In this document: positions 45,362 through 52,752 of the stretch, one piece after another | Layout of the letters: every line of letters begins with the position of its first letter | How positions within the stretch are numbered: the first letter of the stretch is position 1 | From: Clostridia bacterium | GTDB lineage: Bacteria > Bacillota > Clostridia > Oscillospirales > Acutalibacteraceae | Direction: 5' to 3' | NCBI GenBank assembly: GCA_024404025.1 | Contig: JAKSQP010000016.1 | Span: forward strand, 1-52,752 | DNA length: 52,752 nucleotides | Notes under the pieces: model-generated | Told to the model about the DNA's origin: nothing | Databases searched by the model: none | Seen by the model: only the letters and a program-made list of their open reading frames with translations | Program-made: the position numbers and the translations under genes

Positions 45362-47164
45362 ATGATTCGTTCCCAGGTATTGATTTGCGGCGGTACCGGC
45401 TGCACTTCATCAGGCAGCAAGGTTCTTATGTCCGCATTTGAAGAAGAAATCAAAAAGCAGGGACTCGAAGAGGAAGTTAAAATAGTTCCCACAGGCTGCT
45501 TCGGTCTGTGCGCACTCGGTCCCGTTGTTATCGTTTATCCCGAAGGCACATTTTACAGCCGTGTTCAGAAGGAAGACGTTGCCGAAATCGTTGAAGAGCA
45601 TCTTCTCAAAGGCAGACTTGTTGACAGACTTGTTTATAAAGATGTTGGCGAAGATGTTAAGGAAGAAGCTGCAAAGCACGTTTCACTCAACGACACAAAC
45701 TTCTATAAGACCCAGAAGAGAGTTGCTCTTCGCAACTGTGGCCTTATCAACCCCGAAAACATTGACGAATACATTGCCATGGACGGATATGCCGCTCTCG
45801 GCAAGGTTCTCACGGAAATGACTCCGCAGGACGTTATCAAGACCGTTATAGATTCCGGACTTCGAGGCAGAGGCGGCGGCGGATTCCCCACCGGCAAAAA
45901 ATGGAGCTTCACGGCAGCCAATTCCGCAGACCAGAAATATGTTGTCTGCAACGCCGATGAGGGCGACCCCGGCGCATTTATGGACCGTTCCGTTCTTGAA
46001 GGCGACCCGCATTGCATCGTTGAAGCAATGACGATCTGCGGCTATGCAACAGGCGCAACCGAAGGCTATGTTTATGTTCGTGCGGAATATCCCATCGCAG
46101 TCAGAAGACTTCAGATAGCAATTGACAAAGCAAGGGAATACGGCCTTCTCGGCAAGAATATCTTTGATTCCGGCTTTGATTTTGATCTTCACATCCGTCT
46201 CGGCGCAGGTGCATTCGTCTGCGGCGAAGAAACAGCTCTTATGACCTCGATCGAAGGCAACAGAGGCGAACCCCGTCCCCGTCCTCCTTATCCCGCAGTC
46301 AAGGGACTTTTCGGAAAGCCGACAACAGAAAACAACGTTGAAACCTTTGCAAACATTCCCCAGATCATCCTCAAAGGAGCGGAATGGTTCGCATCAATGG
46401 GTACCGAAAGATCAAAGGGCACAAAGGTATTCGCTCTCGGCGGAAAGATTCGCAACACCGGCCTTGTTGAAATTCCCATGGGCACAACCCTTCGTGAAAT
46501 CATCGAAGACATCGGCGGCGGCGTTCCCAACGGCAAAAAATTCAAGGCAGCGCAGACCGGCGGTCCTTCCGGCGGATGTATCCCCGCAAGCCTTATCGAC
46601 ACCGAAATTGACTATGATAATCTCACATCCATCGGCTGCATGATGGGCTCCGGCGGACTTATCGTTATGGACGAAGACAACTGCATGGTTGACATTGCGA
46701 AGTTCTTCCTTAACTTCACGGTTGATGAATCCTGCGGCAAGTGCGCTCCCTGCCGTATCGGCACAAAGCGTATGATGGAAATCCTTGAAAAAATCACATC
46801 CGGCAACGGCACTCTTGAAGATATTGATAAGCTTGAAGAGCTTGCTTATTACATCAAGGAAAACTCACTCTGCGGTCTCGGCCAGACTGCTCCCAACCCC
46901 GTTCTTGCAACCCTTAAATTCTTCCGTGAAGAATATATCGCTCATGTTGTTGATAAGAAGTGCCCCGCAGGCGTATGCAAAGGCCTTCTTCAGTATACTA
47001 TTGACCCCGAAAAATGTAAGGGATGCACAATGTGCGCAAGAAAGTGCCCCGCAGGCGCAATCAGCGGCACGGTTAAGAATCCTCACACAATTGACACAAC
47101 CAAGTGCGTTAAGTGCGGCGCTTGCATAGACACCTGCAAGTTCGGCGCAATCAGCAAGGGCTAA
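45362..47164 (+). CDS. hydB: NuoF-like NADH/FMN subunit of [FeFe]-hydrogenase
   Basis: 600 residues. Residues 1-85 form a thioredoxin-like 2Fe-2S domain (CGGTGCTSSGS; PTGCFGLCALG). The complex I 51-kDa core follows: GRGGGGFPTGKKW and NADEGDPGAFMDR (NADH and FMN), ICGYATGATEGYVYVRAEYP and GAGAFVCGEETALMTSIEG. An SLBB region is next, then the 4Fe-4S motif SCGKCAPCRIGTKRM. Two 4Fe-4S motifs close the protein (CKGCTMCARKCPAGAI; CVKCGACIDTCKFGAI). This is the layout of HydB/HndC in NAD-dependent, electron-bifurcating hydrogenases. GGGAGG precedes the ATG; hydA follows 18 bases later. Confidence 0.96.
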   Translation: MIRSQVLICGGTGCTSSGSKVLMSAFEEEIKKQGLEEEVKIVPTGCFGLCALGPVVIVYPEGTFYSRVQKEDVAEIVEEHLLKGRLVDRLVYKDVGEDVKEEAAKHVSLNDTNFYKTQKRVALRNCGLINPENIDEYIAMDGYAALGKVLTEMTPQDVIKTVIDSGLRGRGGGGFPTGKKWSFTAANSADQKYVVCNADEGDPGAFMDRSVLEGDPHCIVEAMTICGYATGATEGYVYVRAEYPIAVRRLQIAIDKAREYGLLGKNIFDSGFDFDLHIRLGAGAFVCGEETALMTSIEGNRGEPRPRPPYPAVKGLFGKPTTENNVETFANIPQIILKGAEWFASMGTERSKGTKVFALGGKIRNTGLVEIPMGTTLREIIEDIGGGVPNGKKFKAAQTGGPSGGCIPASLIDTEIDYDNLTSIGCMMGSGGLIVMDEDNCMVDIAKFFLNFTVDESCGKCAPCRIGTKRMMEILEKITSGNGTLEDIDKLEELAYYIKENSLCGLGQTAPNPVLATLKFFREEYIAHVVDKKCPAGVCKGLLQYTIDPEKCKGCTMCARKCPAGAISGTVKNPHTIDTTKCVKCGACIDTCKFGAISKG

Positions 47165-47182
47165 TATAGGAGGCATAATATA

Positions 47183-48928
47183 ATGGAAATGGTAAACATT
47201 AAAATAAATGATATGCCCCTGAGCGTTCCCAAGGGCATCTCCATCCTCGAAGCTGCAAGATATGCGGGAATCGAAATTCCCACTCTCTGCTTCCTCAAGG
47301 ATATGAACGAAATCGGCGCCTGCCGTATCTGCATGGTTGAAGTTAAGGGCGCCCGTTCGCTCGTTTCAGCCTGCGTTTTCCCCGTAAACGAGGGAATGGA
47401 AGTTTTCACAAACACAGAGAAGGTCAGAACAAGCCGCAGACATACTCTTGAGCTCGTTCTTTCAACTCACAGAAAAGAATGCCTTTCCTGCGTACGCAGC
47501 GGAAACTGCGAGCTTCAGAAGCTCTGCAAGGAATACGGCATTGAGAACGAAAATAAATACGAGGGAGCATATCCCGCATTCCAGTATGATGATTCGGCTC
47601 CTCACATGATCAGAGATAACAGCAAATGCATTCTCTGCCGCCGCTGTGTTGCAGCCTGCGACAATCAGGCTATCAGCGTTATCGGAGCAAACGCAAGAGG
47701 CTTTGATACTCACATCGGCTCCCCCTTTGAGAATCCTCTTTATGATTATTCGTGCGTTTCCTGCGGCCAGTGCATAGTTAACTGCCCCACAGGCGCTCTC
47801 TATGAAAAGGATGACACCGCAAAGGTATTCGCAGCTATCAACGATCCCGAAAAATTCGTTATCGTTAACACTGCCCCTTCAATCAGAGTCACTCTCGGCG
47901 AAGCATTCGGCAACCCCGTCGGCACAAATGTTACCGGCAAGATGGTTGCGGCTCTTCGCAGACTCGGATTCAGCAAGGTATTTGATACCGATTTCACCGC
48001 TGACCTTACAATTCTCGAAGAATCAAACGAGCTTCTTGAAAGAATCAATAACGGCGGCGTTCTTCCTCTCATCACATCCTGCTCACCCGGCTGGGTCAAA
48101 TACTGCGAGCATTATTTCCCCGATCAGATCGACCATCTTTCAAGCTGCAAATCTCCTCAGCAAATGTTCGGCGCAGTTATGAAAACCTGGTATGCAAAGA
48201 AAATGAACCTTGATCCCAAGGACATCGTTGTTGTTTCGATCATGCCCTGCACGGCAAAGAAATTTGAATGCGGCAGAGAAGATCAGGCAGCAAGCGGATA
48301 TGCAGATATCGACTATGCTCTTACAACAAGAGAGCTTGCAAGAATGATCAACACCGCAGGTATCAACTTCAACCTTCTTCCCGACGAAACATTTGACAGC
48401 CCCCTCGGCGAAGGCTCGGGCGCAGGCGTTATCTTCGGTGCAACCGGCGGCGTTATGGAAGCTGCTCTCAGAACGGCAGTTGAAAAGCTTACCGGCGAAG
48501 AGCTCAAGGCTCTCGATTTCACAGAGGTCAGAGGAACCGAAGGCATCAAGGAAGCTGCTTACACAGTTAACGGCATGGAAATCAAGGTCTGCGCAGCAAG
48601 CGGACTCAAGAATGCTCAGAAGGTTATGGAAGACATCAGAGCCGGCAAGAGCGACTATGCTTTTGTTGAAATCATGGCTTGTCCCGGCGGCTGCGTAAAC
48701 GGCGGCGGTCAGCCCGTTCAGCCTGCAAGCGTTCGCAACTTTGTTGACCTCAAGGGAATCAGAGGCAAGGCTCTCTATGAAGCAGATAAGAATCTGCCCG
48801 TAAGAAAGTCGCACGAAAGCGAAGCAGTTAAAGCTGTTTATGCCGAATATTTTGAAAAGCCCGGCAGCCACATTGCTCACGAGGTTCTTCACACAACCTA
48901 CAAAGCAAGACCTATGTATAAGAAATAA
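47183..48928 (+). CDS. hydA: [FeFe]-hydrogenase catalytic subunit HydA
   Basis: 581 residues. Order of clusters: N-terminal 2Fe-2S (CFLKDMNEIGACRICMVEV and a later Cys), the His-ligated 4Fe-4S (HRKECLSCVRSGNCELQKLC), two 4Fe-4S (CILCRRCVAACDNQA; CVSCGQCIVNCPTGAL), then the H-cluster domain and a C-terminal small-subunit domain ending HEVLHTTYKARP. H-cluster motifs: L1 TSCSPGW, L2 MPCTAKKFE, L3 EIMACPGGCVNGGGQ. L1 has Ser where the textbook motif is TSCCPGW. With NuoE- and NuoF-like partners it forms a complex that makes H2 from NADH and reduced ferredoxin. It is the last gene of the operon. Codon bias suggests high expression. Confidence 0.97.
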   Translation: MEMVNIKINDMPLSVPKGISILEAARYAGIEIPTLCFLKDMNEIGACRICMVEVKGARSLVSACVFPVNEGMEVFTNTEKVRTSRRHTLELVLSTHRKECLSCVRSGNCELQKLCKEYGIENENKYEGAYPAFQYDDSAPHMIRDNSKCILCRRCVAACDNQAISVIGANARGFDTHIGSPFENPLYDYSCVSCGQCIVNCPTGALYEKDDTAKVFAAINDPEKFVIVNTAPSIRVTLGEAFGNPVGTNVTGKMVAALRRLGFSKVFDTDFTADLTILEESNELLERINNGGVLPLITSCSPGWVKYCEHYFPDQIDHLSSCKSPQQMFGAVMKTWYAKKMNLDPKDIVVVSIMPCTAKKFECGREDQAASGYADIDYALTTRELARMINTAGINFNLLPDETFDSPLGEGSGAGVIFGATGGVMEAALRTAVEKLTGEELKALDFTEVRGTEGIKEAAYTVNGMEIKVCAASGLKNAQKVMEDIRAGKSDYAFVEIMACPGGCVNGGGQPVQPASVRNFVDLKGIRGKALYEADKNLPVRKSHESEAVKAVYAEYFEKPGSHIAHEVLHTTYKARPMYKK

Positions 48929-48952
48929 TAACTGCTGATTCCGGCAGAAAAA

Positions 48953-48987
48953 AGCCCGTATAGCTAACAGCTATGCGGGCTTTTTGT
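48953..48987 (+). terminator. Terminator of the hydrogenase operon
   Basis: AGCCCGTATAGCT (48953-48965) pairs with AGCTATGCGGGCT (48969-48981) with one G-U pair, then TTTTTG. Confidence 0.9.
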
Positions 48988-49009
48988 GTTTGTCGGGAAT
49001 CTTTATTTG

Positions 49010-49038
49010 TTGACTTTTTCGTCTGAATGGATTAAACT
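49010..49038 (+). promoter_or_regulatory. Promoter of the glycosidase-like gene
   Basis: TTGACT (49010-49015), a 17-bp spacer and TAAACT (49033-49038). Confidence 0.6.
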
Positions 49039-49061
49039 GTTTAATGTTCGGGGGTGAGTGT

Positions 49062-51023
49062 ATGGCAAAGGAAAAACAGACTTTTATAACGGGAATAGCT
49101 GCCGCATATTTTGAATTAATAAACAAAATGAGTGTATCTTTTAAAAAGGGTATTGTCGGCAGAAAAGGGTATCTCTGCAAAAAATATCCCGAGCTTGTTT
49201 CTTCCTTCGGATGGGAGGGGGATAAGGACGCTCCCATTGCCTATATTGACGGTTCCTTCAGGCTTCGTGACCGGGGAAATGTGTTCATCACCTTCGGAAT
49301 AAGAAATATCGACACAAAGGTTTCATGGTATAACAAAGAGGGCTGGCTTCCGTGCTTCGTGAGCGAATTCGGCAAGGAAAAATGCAGATATAAAATCGAG
49401 AATTTTGCCGACTGCGTTTCGATTGACGGCAATGATTTTGAGATGGTTTATTCCCGCCTGGCCGTCACTAACAGCGGAAGTAATTCCGTTGATATGCCTA
49501 AAGTTTCGCCTCTTTTGGTGCCACTTTGCAGCCCGGCGAAAAAAATATATCCGGGCGAAACCGTGATTGCGGATTATGCTGTCGGTGCAGACAGATTCGG
49601 CAAAAAGATCAGCTTTCCGTCAGACAAAAAAATCCGCTCTCTCGGCGGTTTTGATGAACATTACAACCGTATGAAATCTTATTGGACAAGCCGGCTTGAG
49701 CCTCTGTGCGAAATAAAAGCTCTTCCCGATGAAAAGCTGATAAATGCCTATAAAGCCGGCTATGTTTACACGATGATCGTTAAAGACGGCAGCGAGCTTC
49801 ATGTTGGCGAAAACGGCTATGACCGTGTTTTTGATCACGATGTTATCGGCATTCTTGTTTATCTTCTGACTATGGGAGATTACAAAAATGTGAAAGAATA
49901 TGCAAAATTCATCCTTAAAAATCCGCAATATCCGGATGCCCGGTGGAAATACAGCTGGTTTTTTGCATATTATCTCTTCAAGACGGGCGACAGAGATTAT
50001 ATCCTCTCCGAATTTGAAGAAATCAGAAAAAATGCTCACAGCATTGAAGCCGACATTGATTCCGGCACGGGCGTTATGAAAACAACCAACGCAATTGATT
50101 CAAACGGAATCTGGACAATTGACAACTGGTCTGCGCTTATGGGTCTTCGCAGTTACGAATATATCTGCGATCATCTCGGCAGGGCTGACGAATCCGGATG
50201 GGCAAAGAGCGTTTATTCGAAGCTTTTTGCGAATGTCAATGCGGCTGTAATAGATATAATTGAAAAGAAAAATCTCGATTATCTTCCGATTTCCCTGACA
50301 GAATCCAATGAAGATGGTAAACGGGGCAACCCGAAGGATGCAAACTGGGCATCAATGTTTCTTTTCGGCAGATGGGCATGGGACGGCTGGCTTTTCTGCG
50401 CAGAGCAAAGCGGTCCTATGATCGACCTCATTGATGCCACCTATAAACACGGATTTGACCGCAGAAAAGAGGTCTGCACAAGCAGATATAATTTCGGAGG
50501 CTATCCTCACGGATATTTCTGCAGCGCCTATAACGCCGGCTACGGAAGCTCCGCCCTGCGTGCGGATTCCAACCGTGATCTCGGCATAAAAGCATATCAA
50601 TATATGATTGAAAATGCCATGAGCGGTCCGTTTTCCTGGTGGGAGGGTATCGGCTATCCGTCATCCGATTCGCCGTGGGACATTCCTCATGCGGCAGGCG
50701 GAGGCGGCTCATGCCCGCATATATGGGGTCAGTCCACCGCATCAAAGGTTCTGCTTGACAGCCTTATATGCCAAAGAATAAACGGCGACATAATAATCGG
50801 CAGAGGCATACCCGCCGAATGGCTCAAAAACGGAAGCGTTATAGCCGTTAACAAATATCCCATTGAAAACAACGGCAGAATAAATATGCGGATCGCCGTT
50901 GATAAGAATGAAATTAAAATTACGGTTTCGGGCAGCAGACCGTCCGGCAGAATCATTGCCGAACTGCCCCGAAACGGATTCAGCATAATCACGGAGGAAA
51001 ATTATGACGGGTACACTGGTTAA
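49062..51023 (+). CDS. Six-hairpin glycosidase-like protein
   Basis: 653 residues from ATG 49062 (GGGGGTGAG upstream; an in-frame ATG at 49044 precedes the ribosome site). An N-terminal beta-rich part (about 1-190) is followed by an (alpha/alpha)6-type region: AYKAGYVYTMIVKDG, YDRVFDHDVIGILVYLL, NGIWTIDNWSALMGL, WAWDGWLFCAEQSG and a Trp/Gly-rich FSWWEGIGYPSSDSPW. A short beta tail closes it. Such repeated Trp and acid-rich helices fit glycoside hydrolases of the GH15/GH65/GH78 fold group; I cannot assign a family or a substrate. There is no signal peptide, so it is probably intracellular. It overlaps the next gene by 20 bases. Confidence 0.65.
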   Translation: MAKEKQTFITGIAAAYFELINKMSVSFKKGIVGRKGYLCKKYPELVSSFGWEGDKDAPIAYIDGSFRLRDRGNVFITFGIRNIDTKVSWYNKEGWLPCFVSEFGKEKCRYKIENFADCVSIDGNDFEMVYSRLAVTNSGSNSVDMPKVSPLLVPLCSPAKKIYPGETVIADYAVGADRFGKKISFPSDKKIRSLGGFDEHYNRMKSYWTSRLEPLCEIKALPDEKLINAYKAGYVYTMIVKDGSELHVGENGYDRVFDHDVIGILVYLLTMGDYKNVKEYAKFILKNPQYPDARWKYSWFFAYYLFKTGDRDYILSEFEEIRKNAHSIEADIDSGTGVMKTTNAIDSNGIWTIDNWSALMGLRSYEYICDHLGRADESGWAKSVYSKLFANVNAAVIDIIEKKNLDYLPISLTESNEDGKRGNPKDANWASMFLFGRWAWDGWLFCAEQSGPMIDLIDATYKHGFDRRKEVCTSRYNFGGYPHGYFCSAYNAGYGSSALRADSNRDLGIKAYQYMIENAMSGPFSWWEGIGYPSSDSPWDIPHAAGGGGSCPHIWGQSTASKVLLDSLICQRINGDIIIGRGIPAEWLKNGSVIAVNKYPIENNGRINMRIAVDKNEIKITVSGSRPSGRIIAELPRNGFSIITEENYDGYTG

Positions 51024-51729
51024 CTGCGCTGCAATTGCGGCAGGAGGAGCCATCGGTCTTCTCTGCAAAAAAGGCATCAAAGAAAGCTACACCGAAAGCA
51101 TCAACAAATCGCTCGGGCTTGCCGTTCTCGTTGTCGGACTTAACGGTGTTATTTCAAATATGATAAAATCCGACGGCGGAATTCTTTCAAGCAGCGGCGA
51201 GCTTTTGCTGGTTGTTTTCATAGTTCTCGGCACTCTGACCGGCGAGCTTTTAAAACTTGATGACCGATTTTCAAAATTCTGCAAGGGCATCGAGGGCAAA
51301 CTCAAAAAAGGCGGATTTGCCTCCGGATTCATCAACGGAACAATTCTTTTCTGCGTCGGCGCAATGGCAATAGTCGGCTCAATTCAGGACGGATTGACGG
51401 GCGACAGCACAACCCTTTTCGTTAAGAGTGCGCTTGACTTCACCGCTGCGATCGTTTTCGGAGCAACTCTCGGCTACGGCGTTATTTTCAGCTTCATTCC
51501 GCTTCTTATATATCAGGGAGGCATAACTCTTCTCGCTTCGCAGCTCAACGGAATTCTTCAGGGCGAGGTAATGAAACAGGTCTGCTTTGTGGGATATACA
51601 ATAATTATGGCGATCGGTCTGAACTTTCTTCTTGAAAAGAAATTCAAAACTCTCAATATGCTTCCTGCAATCCTGTTTCCCGTTGCATATCATTATATTT
51701 TGATTTTGATTGAGCTGATAAAAGGCTGA
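51004..51729 (+). CDS. DUF554 family membrane protein (YdfK-like)
   Basis: 241 residues with six or seven membrane helices. The start MTGTLVNCAAIAAGGAIGLL and the motifs LGLAVLVVGLNGV and LGTLTGELLKLDDRF are characteristic of DUF554. The next helices contain FCVGAMAIVGSIQDGLTGDS and GYGVIFSFIPLLIYQGGITL. The function is unknown; a transport role is commonly assumed. The start overlaps the end of the glycosidase-like gene and GGAGG lies before it. Confidence 0.9.
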   Translation: MTGTLVNCAAIAAGGAIGLLCKKGIKESYTESINKSLGLAVLVVGLNGVISNMIKSDGGILSSSGELLLVVFIVLGTLTGELLKLDDRFSKFCKGIEGKLKKGGFASGFINGTILFCVGAMAIVGSIQDGLTGDSTTLFVKSALDFTAAIVFGATLGYGVIFSFIPLLIYQGGITLLASQLNGILQGEVMKQVCFVGYTIIMAIGLNFLLEKKFKTLNMLPAILFPVAYHYILILIELIKG

Positions 51730-51791
51730 ATCAATTACGCATAATAGACAAAATATCTCAAAATTGCCTATGATTTTTATAATAAAAAAGG

Positions 51792-51820
51792 TTGACATTG
51801 TGCTTTTATTATGATAATAT
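51792..51820 (+). promoter_or_regulatory. Promoter of the second zinc-finger-like gene
   Basis: TTGACA (51792-51797), a 17-bp spacer ending in ATGA, and TAATAT (51815-51820), matching the promoter at 36518-36546. Confidence 0.75.
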
Positions 51821-51870
51821 TAATTAACAATTGTTGCTCTTGCAATATAACATGGAAGGAATGGTTCACA

Positions 51871-52611
51871 ATGAAAAAAGTAATTGCTCTTACACTTGCT
51901 CTTGTTATGGCTCTTTCATGCGGCATGATGGCTTTTGCTGCTACTGAACTTGAAACAATTAAAAGCGGTGACACAGTATACTATGTATGCCCCACCTGCA
52001 AAAAGCTCCATGAAAGCATTGAAAATTATAACAGCTGCATAGCAAGCCACTCAACAACTGCTGCTCCCGCAACCGCAGGCAGCAAAGAGTACAAATGCGC
52101 CTACTGCCCCGAAATCTTTGACAATCTTCAGGAATACAATGATCACCTTGAAGGTGCTCATCAGGCTGGTGCTAAAGGTAACTATGAATATCACTGGGAC
52201 AAGTACATCGGCACAGATGTTGTTACTCTCTTCAGCAACCTTGTAGACATTTTCCAGAGCACAGGTATTCTTGAAATGCTCAAGAATCTTGTTGAAAAGA
52301 TCTGGGCTCTTATCGAGCAGGGCATCAACGATGCCAAATCAGCATCATCAGTTGCCGGCGCTCTTTCAGACCTTGAAGCAAAGGTTATCGACCTCGGTTT
52401 CGGCGACAACGCTGACATCAAGGGCCTCATCAACAACCTCAAGCAGAAGATCAAGTCATTCTATGGCATGAACGAAAAAGCTACAACAGTTGAAGCTACT
52501 GTTGCTGAAGCTCCTGCAGATACAGGTTCAGCTACTGCCGGCATCGCTGCTTTTGCTGCTCTTTCAATGGCTGCTGCAGCTGCTTATGTTTGCACAAAGA
52601 AGAAAGACTGA
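51871..52611 (+). CDS. Secreted zinc-finger-like protein with C-terminal membrane anchor
   Basis: 246 residues from ATG 51871 (GGAAGGA upstream). The signal peptide is MKKVIALTLALVMALSCGMM to about AFA. Two finger-like motifs follow: CPTC-x12-C-x3-H (residues about 36-56) and CAYC-x12-H-x4-H (about 76-97), the second a canonical C2H2 spacing. A helical region (YHWDKYIGTDVVTLFSNLVD; ALIEQGINDAKSA) leads to a low-complexity stretch and a C-terminal membrane helix with basic tail (GIAAFAALSMAAAAAYVC-TKKKD). The product is likely displayed outside the membrane. Extracellular metal binding is inferred. It shares layout and promoter type with the gene at 36599-37138. Confidence 0.8.
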   Translation: MKKVIALTLALVMALSCGMMAFAATELETIKSGDTVYYVCPTCKKLHESIENYNSCIASHSTTAAPATAGSKEYKCAYCPEIFDNLQEYNDHLEGAHQAGAKGNYEYHWDKYIGTDVVTLFSNLVDIFQSTGILEMLKNLVEKIWALIEQGINDAKSASSVAGALSDLEAKVIDLGFGDNADIKGLINNLKQKIKSFYGMNEKATTVEATVAEAPADTGSATAGIAAFAALSMAAAAAYVCTKKKD

Positions 52612-52660
52612 TTTAAAGCCAACATATTAAATTAGCGCAAGGATTTAATAGACAAGCTTT

Positions 52661-52691
52661 ACGGCGCATCCGAATGGATGCGCCGTTTTTG
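52661..52691 (+). terminator. Terminator after the second zinc-finger-like gene
   Basis: ACGGCGCATCC (52661-52671) pairs with GGATGCGCCGT (52676-52686) around GAAT, followed by TTTTG. Confidence 0.92.
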
Positions 52692-52696
52692 TATTT

Positions 52697-52722
52697 CCGT
52701 AGGGCACGGATTTATCCGTGCC
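52697..52722. repeat. REP-like palindrome, copy 4
   Basis: CCGTAGGG (52697-52704) followed by the palindrome GCACGG-ATTTAT-CCGTGC, as in the copy at 18226. The second half of the unit would lie beyond the window. Confidence 0.65.
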
Positions 52723-52752
52723 GTTGAATCCGCAATTGTTTTTGTCGAAAGA

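Noticed and set aside
48140..48892. A 250-codon minus-strand open frame inside hydA
   Set aside because: It is an antisense shadow of the biased hydA codons, with no homology or ribosome site.

Overview
The window looks like chromosome from an anaerobic, low-to-mid GC Gram-positive of the class Clostridia, probably a gut Oscillospiraceae/Ruminococcaceae relative. The signs are: an electron-bifurcating type [FeFe]-hydrogenase operon, a YpeB-like germination protein, an ECF transporter S subunit, Crp/Fnr and AraC regulators of Firmicutes type, AGGAGG-type ribosome binding sites, TTGAMA-17-TAWAAT promoters, and exported proteins with Big_2 and Cys-rich segments ending in hydrophobic tails. No species can be named from the sequence alone.

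Layout. 1-9050: the 3' part of a Cys-rich surface protein; an ECF S subunit convergent with a Crp/Fnr regulator; a beta-lactamase-fold hydrolase; a secreted lipase; a broken solute-binding/histidine-kinase composite; a secreted papain-like peptidase. 9060-16100: REP-like repeats, a YaiI/YqxD protein, a GPH sugar symporter, an aminotransferase remnant, an AraC-GyrI-TipAS fusion regulator, and an operon of ABC ATPase, permease and AlkD-like protein. 16331-20524: a galactokinase fused to an N-terminal helix-turn-helix, tRNA-Pro with a duplicated flank, an aldo/keto reductase, and a secreted propeller-like protein followed by an EEP-family remnant.

20623-23722 is the most unusual part. Two halves of one tRNA-Arg(CCT) gene lie 3 kb apart and fit together perfectly. 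Between them are a complete second tRNA-Arg(CCT), eight copies of TGTTAGCA placed near both ends as in integrase arm sites, and an AT-richer two-gene operon: a SunS-like glycosyltransferase-TPR protein that runs in frame into a double-glycine-leader peptide, then a second family 2 glycosyltransferase. No integrase is present. I read this as a decayed integrative element carrying a candidate glycosylated-peptide (RiPP) module.

24073-27720 is a glycolytic operon (pgk, tpiA, gpmI), followed by ypeB, a Big_2/DUF4474 membrane protein, a lipoprotein, an HtrA protease, an OmpR-type two-component system, galM, and a secreted zinc-finger-like protein. 37383-40413 is the operon rlmI, PI-PLC-like and pfkB-like. 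40735-48928 is the hydrogenase operon. Its catalytic genes (NuoE-like, 2Fe-2S protein, NuoF-like, HydA) enclose a six-gene regulatory-looking block: two DRTGG proteins, two GHKL ATPases, a hydrogenase-like iron-sulfur protein with degenerate H-cluster motifs, and a PHP phosphoesterase. The window ends with a six-hairpin glycosidase-like protein, a DUF554 membrane protein and a second secreted zinc-finger protein.

A recurring theme is gene decay by large in-frame internal deletion that leaves N- and C-termini (the aminotransferase and EEP remnants, and probably the solute-binding/kinase composite), alongside domain fusions in genes that look intact.
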